Below are positions 7,248 to 15,036 of a stretch of 16,616 bases of DNA, piece after piece. The position numbers and the translations under genes are program-made. Source of the DNA: Armatimonadota bacterium (GTDB lineage: Bacteria > Armatimonadota > Hebobacteria > Hebobacterales > WVXJ01); the NCBI GenBank assembly GCA_011773575.1, contig WVXJ01000018.1:1971-18586 (forward strand), written 5' to 3'. The notes beneath the pieces are model-generated. The model had not been told where the DNA came from and made no database searches. It saw nothing but the letters and a program-made list of their open reading frames with translations. The stretch's first letter is position 1. Each line of letters opens with the position of its first letter.

Positions 7248-9725
7248 ATGCTCAGATCCGCCTTCCTGTGTCTTCTTGTATGTATTCTCTTCCAGGCAGC
7301 CTCCCCGGCCTTGGCTCAGGGCCCAGAGATGTCCGTCAAAGCAGGCTTTGATGGATTCTACAAGGATTCCGAGTGGGTGCCTGTGACGGTGGACATCTCC
7401 AACCGTGGGCCGGAGGTCAGAGGTGCACTCACGATAGTGGTCCCCAACCACCCTGATTTTACCGCCACGACCTATCTCCACCCTGTGGTTCTCGGCTCTC
7501 AGACAGACCAGCGTATCATTCTCTACATAAGGGGCCGGGGACTGCTGGGGCGATTGACTGTAGAACTGCGCTCTGAGCAAGGACCGGATGCAGAAGCCGA
7601 GACCTCCATTACTTCGCTATCCCCTGAGGATAGCCTCATTGTGGTTCTCGCCCGGGAGCGAGGAGCGCTCTCGTTTCTGACCCGCAGCCAACAGGGGACA
7701 GCCAGCACGCAAGGTGGGACGCGGCCGTCCATTTCGGGGCAAAGCGGTTATTCCGCTCAGGGGGGAGTTCGGGTCGTTGACTCTGATCCTCCTTTTCTAC
7801 CTGATCGCGCCCAAGGCTACGGCGCCGTGGAACTCGTGGTAATAGGCGGGATCACGGCCCAAGCATTCCCTGCCGAAGTCAAGCAGGCGCTGAGAGGCTG
7901 GGTAAAGGGAGGTGGCACGCTCGTAGTGATGGGCGGCCCCGATTGGGCGCGGCTGACAGAGCCCTTCTACAGTGAGATGCTTCCAGTGGAGGTGAGCGGA
8001 GCAATAGAGGTAAAGGGCCTCGACGGGCTGGGTGCGGTCTATGGTTCGCCACCCGATGGCACTATCGTAATTTCCCGTGCCACACCAAAGCCCGGGGCCT
8101 TGGTGCGAGTGAGACAGGGAGCGCTGCCGCTCATTGCCGAGGCTCCATTTGGTTCGGGCCGAGTGATTTTCCTCGCCTTTGACGCTACCAGACCCCCGGT
8201 GAGAGGCTGGACAGGACAGGCCATGCTCTGGGAAGACCTGCTGAGTCGTGCCAAGACCAACACGCCACTACTGCAGGCGGCCCTGACCCAGGAAGACGGT
8301 TCATATATGTACGGCCCCCCGTATGGGCGGGGCAACACATTGTCGACCGCGGTAGTTAACATTCCCGCCATGAAGACCCCTCCCTTCTGGTGGGTGGCGC
8401 TCTTCCTGGGGGGATACGTGATATTGCTCGTGCCGGTCAATTATGTGGTTTTGAAACGGCTTGGACGACGTGAATTGGCCTGGCTGACCACCCCGGTCAT
8501 TGTTGTCTTCTTCATGCTGATTGCCTACTTCATCGGCTATGGGATGAGAGGCGGCCGGCTGCTTATCAATCAAGTGTCCCTTATCGAAACCCAGGCCGGT
8601 GCCAGATCGGCGGGTATAACCACATTCGCAGGCCTCTTCTCTCCGGCGAAGACCGCATACGGCCTTGGCACTGATGACGTGAACGCGATTATCTCCGAAG
8701 TGCCGCCAACGGAGTACGGCCAAAAACAGCGAGACCTGACGGTGTTGGAGACCGAGACGGTCTTCTTGCCGCGCGTAGCAATGAATATGTGGTCTATGCG
8801 TATCTTCAGGATAGAGAGTCTGGCGGAGTTGGGTGAGGGCCTTAATGCAGATTTGACACTCACTAATGGCAGAGTTACCGGGCAAGTGACCAATCGCACT
8901 GGATTGCGTCTCACTGACTGCGAGATCTCCCTGGGAGGTACCGCCTTGGCATTGGGCGACTTGGCCGATGGGGCCTCAGCCAAGGTTGATCACAATATCG
9001 GCGAAGGCCAGCCCGCTTCCGTCAGCCTGGGGCGGATGTCCTGGTCTCCCTACGGCCGCCATTACATGCATGGGGGACGTGGCGGCGCGCGGGCTTCCGC
9101 GGCTGAGCAGATGAGGGCGACTGTGGATGCTAGTCTCTTCGGGTATGACAGGGCCAGGATGAACAGTGGCGGCCCGCTCCTCAAAGGCTGGTACGAGAAG
9201 CGCTTCCACGAATTGACTGTAGACGGCGGCTCAGCCAATCCTACCCAACTCGGCCTTGCTATTTTCCACCTCCCCTTAAGTGTGAGCCGGAATGCCCCCG
9301 TTAGCATTCCCTATGGGGTTTCCACCAGTGCCGTCATAGATCATCAGGGCATCGAGCCTTGGTCCCTGGAAGAGGGTGAGGCAACAATCGCGGATGGTTA
9401 CATCATCAAGGAGTTCCGGCTTCCTATCGACGAAGAGTCTCTCGAAATTGACGAACTGGAGGTCTTCACCGACTTCAGCCCCGCAGGCGGGGCTTCAGGA
9501 CAACTCTCCCTGCATGTTTACAACTGGCAGACTGCGGCGTGGGATGCCTTGCCCGACGACCAAGGTGCCGTTAATGTACCCAACCCTGCGGCCTATTTGC
9601 GCTTGCCTGAGGGCCTGGTGCGGGTCAAGTTTGTCAATGAATCCAGCGGGTCGAGAAGTGGCTACGGTTACGGAGAAGTGACATTGAGCCAGATGGACGT
9701 TTCACTGCGCGGTCACTTCAAATGA
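7248..9725 (+). CDS. Membrane-anchored extracytoplasmic protein with GATase-like domain, 825 aa
   Basis: This protein is of unknown function, in a family often found beside ABC-2 exporters. From ATG 7248 a classical signal peptide is visible (MLRSAFLCLLVCILFQAA, cut likely after SPALA at 23). A beta-rich domain (about 28-110) is followed by a Rossmann-like GATase-type fold (about 190-312: GAVELVVIGG, LRGWVKGGGTLVVMGG, GSGRVIFLAFD). Two membrane helices (about 380-402 and 411-433) are joined by a short basic loop (KRLGRREL), and a C-terminal domain of about 390 residues, probably again outside the cytoplasm, follows. The GATase-like part lacks any cysteine and should be non-catalytic; the mature protein has one Cys, in LTDCEI. 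The start is uncertain. ATG 7191 has a weak GAGG before it and ATG 7140 has none, but 7248 gives the best signal peptide. The next gene begins 34 bases later. Confidence 0.78.
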   Translation: MLRSAFLCLLVCILFQAASPALAQGPEMSVKAGFDGFYKDSEWVPVTVDISNRGPEVRGALTIVVPNHPDFTATTYLHPVVLGSQTDQRIILYIRGRGLLGRLTVELRSEQGPDAEAETSITSLSPEDSLIVVLARERGALSFLTRSQQGTASTQGGTRPSISGQSGYSAQGGVRVVDSDPPFLPDRAQGYGAVELVVIGGITAQAFPAEVKQALRGWVKGGGTLVVMGGPDWARLTEPFYSEMLPVEVSGAIEVKGLDGLGAVYGSPPDGTIVISRATPKPGALVRVRQGALPLIAEAPFGSGRVIFLAFDATRPPVRGWTGQAMLWEDLLSRAKTNTPLLQAALTQEDGSYMYGPPYGRGNTLSTAVVNIPAMKTPPFWWVALFLGGYVILLVPVNYVVLKRLGRRELAWLTTPVIVVFFMLIAYFIGYGMRGGRLLINQVSLIETQAGARSAGITTFAGLFSPAKTAYGLGTDDVNAIISEVPPTEYGQKQRDLTVLETETVFLPRVAMNMWSMRIFRIESLAELGEGLNADLTLTNGRVTGQVTNRTGLRLTDCEISLGGTALALGDLADGASAKVDHNIGEGQPASVSLGRMSWSPYGRHYMHGGRGGARASAAEQMRATVDASLFGYDRARMNSGGPLLKGWYEKRFHELTVDGGSANPTQLGLAIFHLPLSVSRNAPVSIPYGVSTSAVIDHQGIEPWSLEEGEATIADGYIIKEFRLPIDEESLEIDELEVFTDFSPAGGASGQLSLHVYNWQTAAWDALPDDQGAVNVPNPAAYLRLPEGLVRVKFVNESSGSRSGYGYGEVTLSQMDVSLRGHFK

Positions 9726-9759
9726 TTCGCTGCGACCGCAAAGCACGGGTCAAGCAGCC

Positions 9760-10545
9760 ATGATTTCAGATAACCCGATCTTTCGGAGAGAGAGTATTCC
9801 CCGATTCTGGCGGCGGGCGTCCTTCTTCGCCCGCACAGGGTTAGTTTCCATTTACATTGCACTCGCTATATTGCCGACCGCTCTTGTGTTGACCTTCTGG
9901 GAAGAGATAGACTCCACCGGCGCGTATCTGCTATTTTCGTTCCTTTCGCACTGGCCCACATTCCTCTGCCCTGCCATCGCGCCGGCCTTGGTCGCCGGAG
10001 CGATTTCGAGTGAACGGGAACAGAAGTGCTGGGATTTGATGGTTCTCAGCCGGCTCACGCCAGCCGAGATCATCTGGGGGAAATTGCTCTCTCGGCTCAT
10101 GCCCCTGGTGTGGGTTACGATTCCGTTCATTCCCGTGGGGATAACATTGCTGATACTCTCGGAACGGATGGGCCCGCCGGGACATATGACCGGCACTTGG
10201 GGAGGCTTTGATTCCGGCGATTATGCACTCTGGATGATCCTGGGGTGGATGACCGGCCTGCTGGTGGCCTTTGCCAATGGCGTCATCGCTCTCTATATTT
10301 CCCTTCGCTGTTCGAGTACGCGGTCAGCGTTGCTGATTGCATATGGGGTGGCTATTGGAGCCTACATACTAATAACTATGGTCATAGGTATGCTTTTGAT
10401 GTTCTTCATGATCCCCACCTTTGAACCAATGACGATATTATCCATAACACCGTCGCTTCTCTGGGGGGTCACTATTCCGGCCGTCTTCTTGACGATCATG
10501 CAGCGGCGCTTTTACCGGCTGGACGCACGTGTACGCGCCGCCTAG
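9760..10545 (+). CDS. ABC-2 type transporter permease, short form, 261 aa
   Basis: This is an integral inner-membrane protein with about six predicted helices (near 25-47, 57-82, 115-133, 158-181, 188-216 and 232-248). The cytoplasmic N-terminus NPIFRRE and the block APALVAGAISSEREQ...GKLLS (74-111) are typical of ABC-2 permeases, where the EREQ segment lies near the ATPase contact. The same block occurs in the long permease at 11665 (20 of 38 positions identical), so the two probably form a heterodimer around the ATPase encoded between them. The start is ATG 9760; no strong Shine-Dalgarno is seen before it. The function is probably export or extrusion of an unknown substrate. Confidence 0.88.
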   Translation: MISDNPIFRRESIPRFWRRASFFARTGLVSIYIALAILPTALVLTFWEEIDSTGAYLLFSFLSHWPTFLCPAIAPALVAGAISSEREQKCWDLMVLSRLTPAEIIWGKLLSRLMPLVWVTIPFIPVGITLLILSERMGPPGHMTGTWGGFDSGDYALWMILGWMTGLLVAFANGVIALYISLRCSSTRSALLIAYGVAIGAYILITMVIGMLLMFFMIPTFEPMTILSITPSLLWGVTIPAVFLTIMQRRFYRLDARVRAA

Positions 10546-10574
10546 GAGTATTGCCGCCGGAGGGTATTGCTGGT

Positions 10575-10583
10575 AAGGAGGAG
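10575..10583 (+). promoter_or_regulatory. Strong ribosome binding site fixing the start of the ABC-2 ATPase
   Basis: AAGGAGGAG ends 3 bases before GTG 10587; its AGGAGG core leaves a 5-base spacer. The frame is open upstream to TTG 10551, but starting at GTG gives the usual MLTIEHLRKDYG beginning of this ATPase family, without a 12-residue extension. Confidence 0.8.
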
Positions 10584-10586
10584 ACC

Positions 10587-11513
10587 GTGCTGACAATTGA
10601 ACATCTACGGAAGGATTACGGGAATCTGACTGCTGTCAAAGATCTCTCTCTTCATCTTGAAAAAGGGGATGTCTACGGATTTATCGGGCCCAATGGCGCG
10701 GGAAAGACGACGACGATTAAGGTGTGCGCGACATTGCTTGAGCCGACCCAAGGCAAGGTCTATGTGGAGGGCTTTGATGTCACCAAGAAGACGAATGAGG
10801 TGCGAGGCATGATCGGCTACATGCCCGATTTTTTCGGTGTGTATGATGACATAATGGTATGGGAATATCTGGATTTCTTCGCCGCCGCTTACAAGATCCC
10901 GCGAGAACGCCGCCAAACGATCATAGATGATGTCCTGGAACTCACTGATCTTACCGGCAAGCGCGATATATATGTGGAAGCCCTTTCCCGCGGGATGAAG
11001 CAGCGGCTCTGTCTGGCGAAGACACTGTTGCACGACCCCAAGGTACTCCTGCTGGATGAGCCTGCATCAGGACTCGACCCTCGTGCCCGGGTCGAGATTA
11101 AGGAACTGCTCAAAGAACTGAAGACAATGGGGAAGACCATCCTGGTCTCTTCTCACATCCTTCCCGAGTTGGCCGATTTCTGTAACAAGATCGGGATCAT
11201 AGAGCAGGGCGAGTTGATAGTCAGTGGAGATGTGGGAGAGATAATGCGCAAAGTGCAAGGTGGCAAGGGGCTTCAAATCACTCTGCTGGCAGACGTTGAA
11301 AAGGCGGTCGCGCTGCTTTCCCAATTGCCGAAAGTGAAGAGTGTCGAGCAGGATAACCTCTGTGTCTGTGTGCAATTCTCCACCGATGAGGTGGAGAATT
11401 CGGAGGTCCTTCAATTGCTGATCAAGAACGGCCTTCAGGTTCAATCATTTAGCGAGACTCAGGTGGATCTCGAAGACATCTTCATGAAGGTGACGCGAGG
11501 CGTCGTTTCTTGA
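10587..11513 (+). CDS. ABC-2 transporter ATP-binding protein (DrrA/CcmA-like), 308 aa
   Basis: This is the cytoplasmic ATPase of the ABC-2 exporter. Walker A GPNGAGKT (34-41), signature LSRGMKQR (from 133; the second position of the usual SGG is R), Walker B VLLLDEP (D157, E158), D-loop SGLDPRAR and switch histidine in SSHILPE are all present. YMPDFFGVYDDIMVWEYLDF is the typical Q-loop-side segment of ABC-2 ATPases, with PDFFG in place of the more common PQ. After about residue 225 there is a C-terminal regulatory domain (LQITLLADVEKAVALLSQLP) ending in VDLEDIFMKVTRG, the characteristic end of this subfamily. The gene sits between the two ABC-2 permease genes, so it probably serves both. GTG start chosen from the strong AAGGAGGAG site. 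Confidence 0.93.
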   Translation: MLTIEHLRKDYGNLTAVKDLSLHLEKGDVYGFIGPNGAGKTTTIKVCATLLEPTQGKVYVEGFDVTKKTNEVRGMIGYMPDFFGVYDDIMVWEYLDFFAAAYKIPRERRQTIIDDVLELTDLTGKRDIYVEALSRGMKQRLCLAKTLLHDPKVLLLDEPASGLDPRARVEIKELLKELKTMGKTILVSSHILPELADFCNKIGIIEQGELIVSGDVGEIMRKVQGGKGLQITLLADVEKAVALLSQLPKVKSVEQDNLCVCVQFSTDEVENSEVLQLLIKNGLQVQSFSETQVDLEDIFMKVTRGVVS

Positions 11514-11664
11514 GAGGTGATCAGTGGGTAACACTTGGAGGCGCGAAACTCCGCGTGTAAGGGATTGTCATGGCTATATAGAGGCAGTGAATAGTCTCGC
11601 AGCCATATTGCCGCGCAGATTAACGCGGCACGAGCCTAACTATAAACTCGGGGCAGGATAGATC
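11514..11664 (+). other. 151-base gap within the second operon with several inverted repeats
   Basis: No gene is seen here. Three short inverted repeats occur in succession: GGAG/CTCC (11537-11540, 11549-11552), ATGGCT/AGCCAT (11570-11575, 11601-11606) and GCCGCG/CGCGGC (11610-11615, 11624-11629, 8-base loop). The last is a plausible RNA hairpin. There is no T-run after it, so it is not an intrinsic terminator. TATAAA at 11641-11646 lacks a matching -35 element. The gap is notable because the other intergenic gaps after 9725 are all under 100 bases. Confidence 0.4.
11610..11629 (+). other. GC-rich hairpin before the long ABC-2 permease
   Basis: GCCGCG and CGCGGC are perfect 6-base arms around CAGATTAA. 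It lies 35 bases before ATG 11665. It could be an mRNA processing or stability element between the ATPase and the long permease; there is no poly-T tail. Confidence 0.35.
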
Positions 11665-13335
11665 ATGACTGTCGGCTTCTTGGATCGTCTGCAGAACCCG
11701 GTGCTGTCGAAGGACCTGCGCACCCGTATGCGCGGGGCAAAGGCCTTTGTGGTACAGGGCGTTTATGTGGGTGTGCTGGTGGTTATGATAGGGCTCAGCT
11801 ATCTGATGTGGTGGTTGGTGCACCGCGCGGGAGTCTCTCCGCTGATAATCTCTTCTGATGTCGGACGCAGGTTTTATCTGTTAATCTTCATGACCCAGGC
11901 AGCTCTGGTAGCACTGATTACTCCCGCTTTGATTGCGGGAGCAATAACTCTGGAGCACGAACAACGCACCTACGAACTGCTCGCCTGTACGCGGCTCGTC
12001 CCACGAACGATAGTGGCGGGCAAACTCCTTTCCGGATGGCTCTTCGTGGTTATGCTGCTTACCTGCTCTTTGCCGATGGCCGCCCTTTGCCTCATGTTCG
12101 GCGGAGTCTCAGTGCCGGAGATCTTCTGGTCCTATTTCATGTTATGTCTTTTCGCTCTCTTTTTCGGAAGCATGGCGGTGCTCTGTTCTTCATTGCTAAA
12201 ACGATCTGCCTTAGCCGTTGTGTTGACCTATGCAGCGGTGTTCTCCTATCTCATTACTACGGTAGTCATTCAGGCCTTCGCCAGCCAAGCCAGTCCGTGG
12301 GGTGCCGTCGGCGCGCTCAATCCATTCGTATTCATCTTCTACAGCACTGAACCACTCAGTTTCTTCTCATTCAGCATCCCCGGCTGGCTGCCTGGAGTGG
12401 TCCTGCTGCCGCTGGCGTCGGTCCTTTTCTTGAATTGGGCGATGGAACGGCTGCCGCATTTCACTGTAAACCGCGCGTTTGCCATACGGGGATTGTTCGC
12501 GCTGCTTGTGGTTGTGCTTACAGTTCTGGCCGTGAGCCATAACGCACCGGGATATTTGATTCCCTCCTCCTATCAATTTCTCGCCAGTGCAGTAATCCCC
12601 GGGTCCACTGCACTCCTGCTGGCCGCGCTATTATTGGCGACAGGTAATGCACCCAACCATCGGCCTCACTCCCTCTTGGGGTGGATGGTAAGTGGTCTTC
12701 ACCCGCGGCGGATCTTCTCCAATGAATTGCGCGGCGGCTGGGTCTATATGATCCTCCTTGCCGGTCTGTTCGCGGGGGCGCTTTTGACCAACGCCACTGT
12801 TGGCACCTCGGCCGCCACTGGAAGCACCTCCGGTGCAGGGCTTCCTCTCCCTGCTGCTGTCGCCAAGCCCGGCGGATCATTGGCTCTTGCCGCCGCAGAT
12901 GCTTGGCATATCTTCGCGCTCATCGGCGCAGTGCTCCTCTGCTACAGCGGACTGGGTGCACTCGGCGCGGCTCTCAGGTCCCGGACAGTTGGTATTGTTC
13001 TCATCCTCGCTCTGTTCGTTCTATCCCATTTGGTGCCGGGGGCCGTCTGGATTGCCTACAATTCAAGTGGGGCGAGTGGAGGCGAGCCCATACATTATTC
13101 TCTCTATCTTGCTCCTTATGTGGGGCTTAGCGCGATCTGTCACCCCTCCCTCTACAATGGACTCCCATTTGTCCTGGCACCGCCAGCACCACCGATTTGG
13201 GCGGTGACCGCGATCACCTACCTGCTTCTCGCAATGGTTGGGTTCGGCCTTGCGGAGATCCTATATCAGACTCGCCGGAAAAACATTGCGAAACCACAGG
13301 TTTCTCCTCAGGAGGGAGCACAGGCAGGAGCTTGA
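11665..13335 (+). CDS. ABC-2 type transporter permease, long form, 556 aa
   Basis: This is a large polytopic inner-membrane protein. The N-terminal half looks like a complete ABC-2 permease: cytoplasmic start LQNPVLSKDLRTRMRG, TM1 at about 30-52, then TPALIAGAITLEHEQ...GKLLS (86-123), which matches the short permease at 20 of 38 positions, and more helices up to about 205. A second half follows, with helices near 240-258, 275-292, 305-326, 358-376, 412-436, 442-465 and 510-532, and a Gly/Ala/Ser/Thr-rich loop (378-405). It is about twice as long as ordinary ABC-2 permeases. Segments such as NELRGGWVYMILLAGLF (353-369) suggest a second, more diverged permease-like unit, though I cannot prove duplication by eye. 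ATG 11665 is preceded only by a weak AGGATAG. The next gene starts one base after its stop. Confidence 0.87.
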   Translation: MTVGFLDRLQNPVLSKDLRTRMRGAKAFVVQGVYVGVLVVMIGLSYLMWWLVHRAGVSPLIISSDVGRRFYLLIFMTQAALVALITPALIAGAITLEHEQRTYELLACTRLVPRTIVAGKLLSGWLFVVMLLTCSLPMAALCLMFGGVSVPEIFWSYFMLCLFALFFGSMAVLCSSLLKRSALAVVLTYAAVFSYLITTVVIQAFASQASPWGAVGALNPFVFIFYSTEPLSFFSFSIPGWLPGVVLLPLASVLFLNWAMERLPHFTVNRAFAIRGLFALLVVVLTVLAVSHNAPGYLIPSSYQFLASAVIPGSTALLLAALLLATGNAPNHRPHSLLGWMVSGLHPRRIFSNELRGGWVYMILLAGLFAGALLTNATVGTSAATGSTSGAGLPLPAAVAKPGGSLALAAADAWHIFALIGAVLLCYSGLGALGAALRSRTVGIVLILALFVLSHLVPGAVWIAYNSSGASGGEPIHYSLYLAPYVGLSAICHPSLYNGLPFVLAPPAPPIWAVTAITYLLLAMVGFGLAEILYQTRRKNIAKPQVSPQEGAQAGA

Positions 13336-13336
13336 G

Positions 13337-15010
13337 ATGCAAGAAGCCGTGGTGTTCGATCTTCGTCTGGAAGCCATCAAGCGCAGAGTGCGGCTGCTGA
13401 TTGCTGAGCGAGCCGCGCTTGTGGGAGGCACAGGAGCGGCCGCGTTGTGTCTCGGTCTGGCGGCGCTGGACAAGTTTCGTGTTGTCCGTGTCGAGTGGGT
13501 CCATATCATCGCGCTCGTGGCGGCAGGATTGGCCTGCGGCTGGGTTTGGGGGTTCCTGCGAAGGCTGAGCGATTTCGATGTTGCCCGCGCCGCCGAGAAA
13601 CGCTTGGTTCTTAAAGAGCGGCTCTCCAGCGCGGTGTCACTCCGCCCGCTCGCAAATGAAAGCCCCATGGTCTCGGCCCTGACGGAGGATGCCGGAGAGC
13701 ACCTTGAGCCGGTTTCTCCCTCACAGTTATTCCCCCGTCGTTTTGGAAAGCGGGGTCAGGCCTTTCTTGGGCTGCTGCTCTTGCTGGCCGCGCTAATGAT
13801 ACTTCCCGAACTCCCCTTCTTCCAGTCAGCCGCCACCCGCCGGGAACGCGCGGCTTTGCAGCGGGAGGGTGAGGAACTGGTAAAACTCGCCCGCGATCTG
13901 GAGAAACGCCAAGAGGGACAGAAGCCGAACGAGATTCTCCGGCAGGTGGCACTCAATCTAAAAGCCCTGGGAAAGCAGATGCAGGAGGCGCGCCTTGATC
14001 GCAAGAAAGCACTCGTTCGGCTTCATGAACTCGAGAAGGAGATAGCGCTCGCAAAGAAAGAAATCCTCGGCTCACTCTCGGCGAAATCACTTGCCGCGGC
14101 GGCCGCGCAGATGAAAACCGGTCAGGAAGAGCTTGCTGCAGCACGCCTCAAGCAGCGGAGTGAAGTGCTCGCTCAGTTGAAATCCGGTCTCAGCTCCCAA
14201 GCAGGTGAAGCAGAGGGTGAAGCGCGGTCGCTGACCGAAGAACAGCGAAAAGCCCTTGAAAGACTGGCCGAGTCGTTGAAAACCTCACAATGCCGGCAAC
14301 TGCTGGACCTGGACGCAGACCTAGCCTCAATTATCGCGGAACTGTTAGCCAAAGGGGATGTGCAAGAGGCGCTCGAAATCCTCTCTCGTCTCGCCAACAA
14401 ACTCGCGGATGAGGAGACCCTCAGACAACTCAGCCCGGAGGAATTGGAGCAACTCGCCGAGGAACTCCGAAGACTCGCCGAAGCCCTCAAGGAGACAGAC
14501 CTTGACGCCCTCGCCAAAGAGCTCCTCGAAATGGCGAAGGCCCTGGAACGGGGTGATTTGCAGAGATGCAGGGAAAGTGCGGGAAGGGCCTGCCGCATCG
14601 GCCTGGGGCTGGGCGAGAAGTGCGGAGCGGCACTATCTTTGAATGCTGCATTGCGAGGGTTGGGGGCATGTGCGGGCGGATTGAGCGGTCGCGGTGTAGG
14701 CCCTGGTGATGGGCGGGCAAAGTATGATCCCGGCGCGGCCCACAATGTGAACCGCGGAGAGCCCGCACGCATTCCCACTCAGCATTATCCAACTCGCATT
14801 CCAGGGCAGACAGGTGAAAAAGGGATCTCTCATTCGATACAAATCTTGGGCCAGCCGGACCAGCCTGGAGAGGCCCAGGTGCCTTATTATGAGGTGTATT
14901 CTGACTATTCAAAGGTGGCGGAAAACGCCCTTGAGAGGGAAGAGGTTCCTGCTTCCCATCGGGAGCGGGTGAAGACCTATTTCGAATCCCTCAAGCCGGA
15001 TTCAGAGTAG
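13337..15010 (+). CDS. DUF4175-like membrane protein with long coiled coil, 557 aa
   Basis: The function is unknown; proteins like this often sit next to MoxR and DUF58 genes. Two N-terminal helices (about 27-45 and 55-74) are followed by RRLSDFDVARAAEKRLVLKE (75-94) and RLSSAVSL, which recall the DUF4175 family, then a third helix (about 143-161). From about 165 to 415 the chain is Leu/Ala/Glu/Lys-rich and almost certainly a long helical coiled coil, including heptad-like runs such as LSPEELEQLAEELRRLAEAL (365-384). A Gly-rich linker (425-465) leads to a distinct C-terminal block (about 515-553: PYYEVYSDYSKVAENALERE and PASHRERVKTYFESL), which looks like a compact conserved motif. The start is ATG 13337, with AGGAG 6 bases before it, rather than upstream in-frame starts that would overlap the permease gene. 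The MoxR gene follows after 26 bases. Confidence 0.75.
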   Translation: MQEAVVFDLRLEAIKRRVRLLIAERAALVGGTGAAALCLGLAALDKFRVVRVEWVHIIALVAAGLACGWVWGFLRRLSDFDVARAAEKRLVLKERLSSAVSLRPLANESPMVSALTEDAGEHLEPVSPSQLFPRRFGKRGQAFLGLLLLLAALMILPELPFFQSAATRRERAALQREGEELVKLARDLEKRQEGQKPNEILRQVALNLKALGKQMQEARLDRKKALVRLHELEKEIALAKKEILGSLSAKSLAAAAAQMKTGQEELAAARLKQRSEVLAQLKSGLSSQAGEAEGEARSLTEEQRKALERLAESLKTSQCRQLLDLDADLASIIAELLAKGDVQEALEILSRLANKLADEETLRQLSPEELEQLAEELRRLAEALKETDLDALAKELLEMAKALERGDLQRCRESAGRACRIGLGLGEKCGAALSLNAALRGLGACAGGLSGRGVGPGDGRAKYDPGAAHNVNRGEPARIPTQHYPTRIPGQTGEKGISHSIQILGQPDQPGEAQVPYYEVYSDYSKVAENALEREEVPASHRERVKTYFESLKPDSE

Positions 15011-15036
15011 GGTGTAGACACATCTCTGAGGAGGTT

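Noticed and set aside
10551..10586. TTG 10551 as start of the ABC-2 ATPase
   Set aside because: It would add twelve residues not usual for the family; GTG 10587 has a much better ribosome site.
11641..11646. TATAAA as a -10 element for the long permease
   Set aside because: No sequence resembling TTGACA lies at 16-18 bases upstream, and the transcript would start only about a dozen bases before the ATG.
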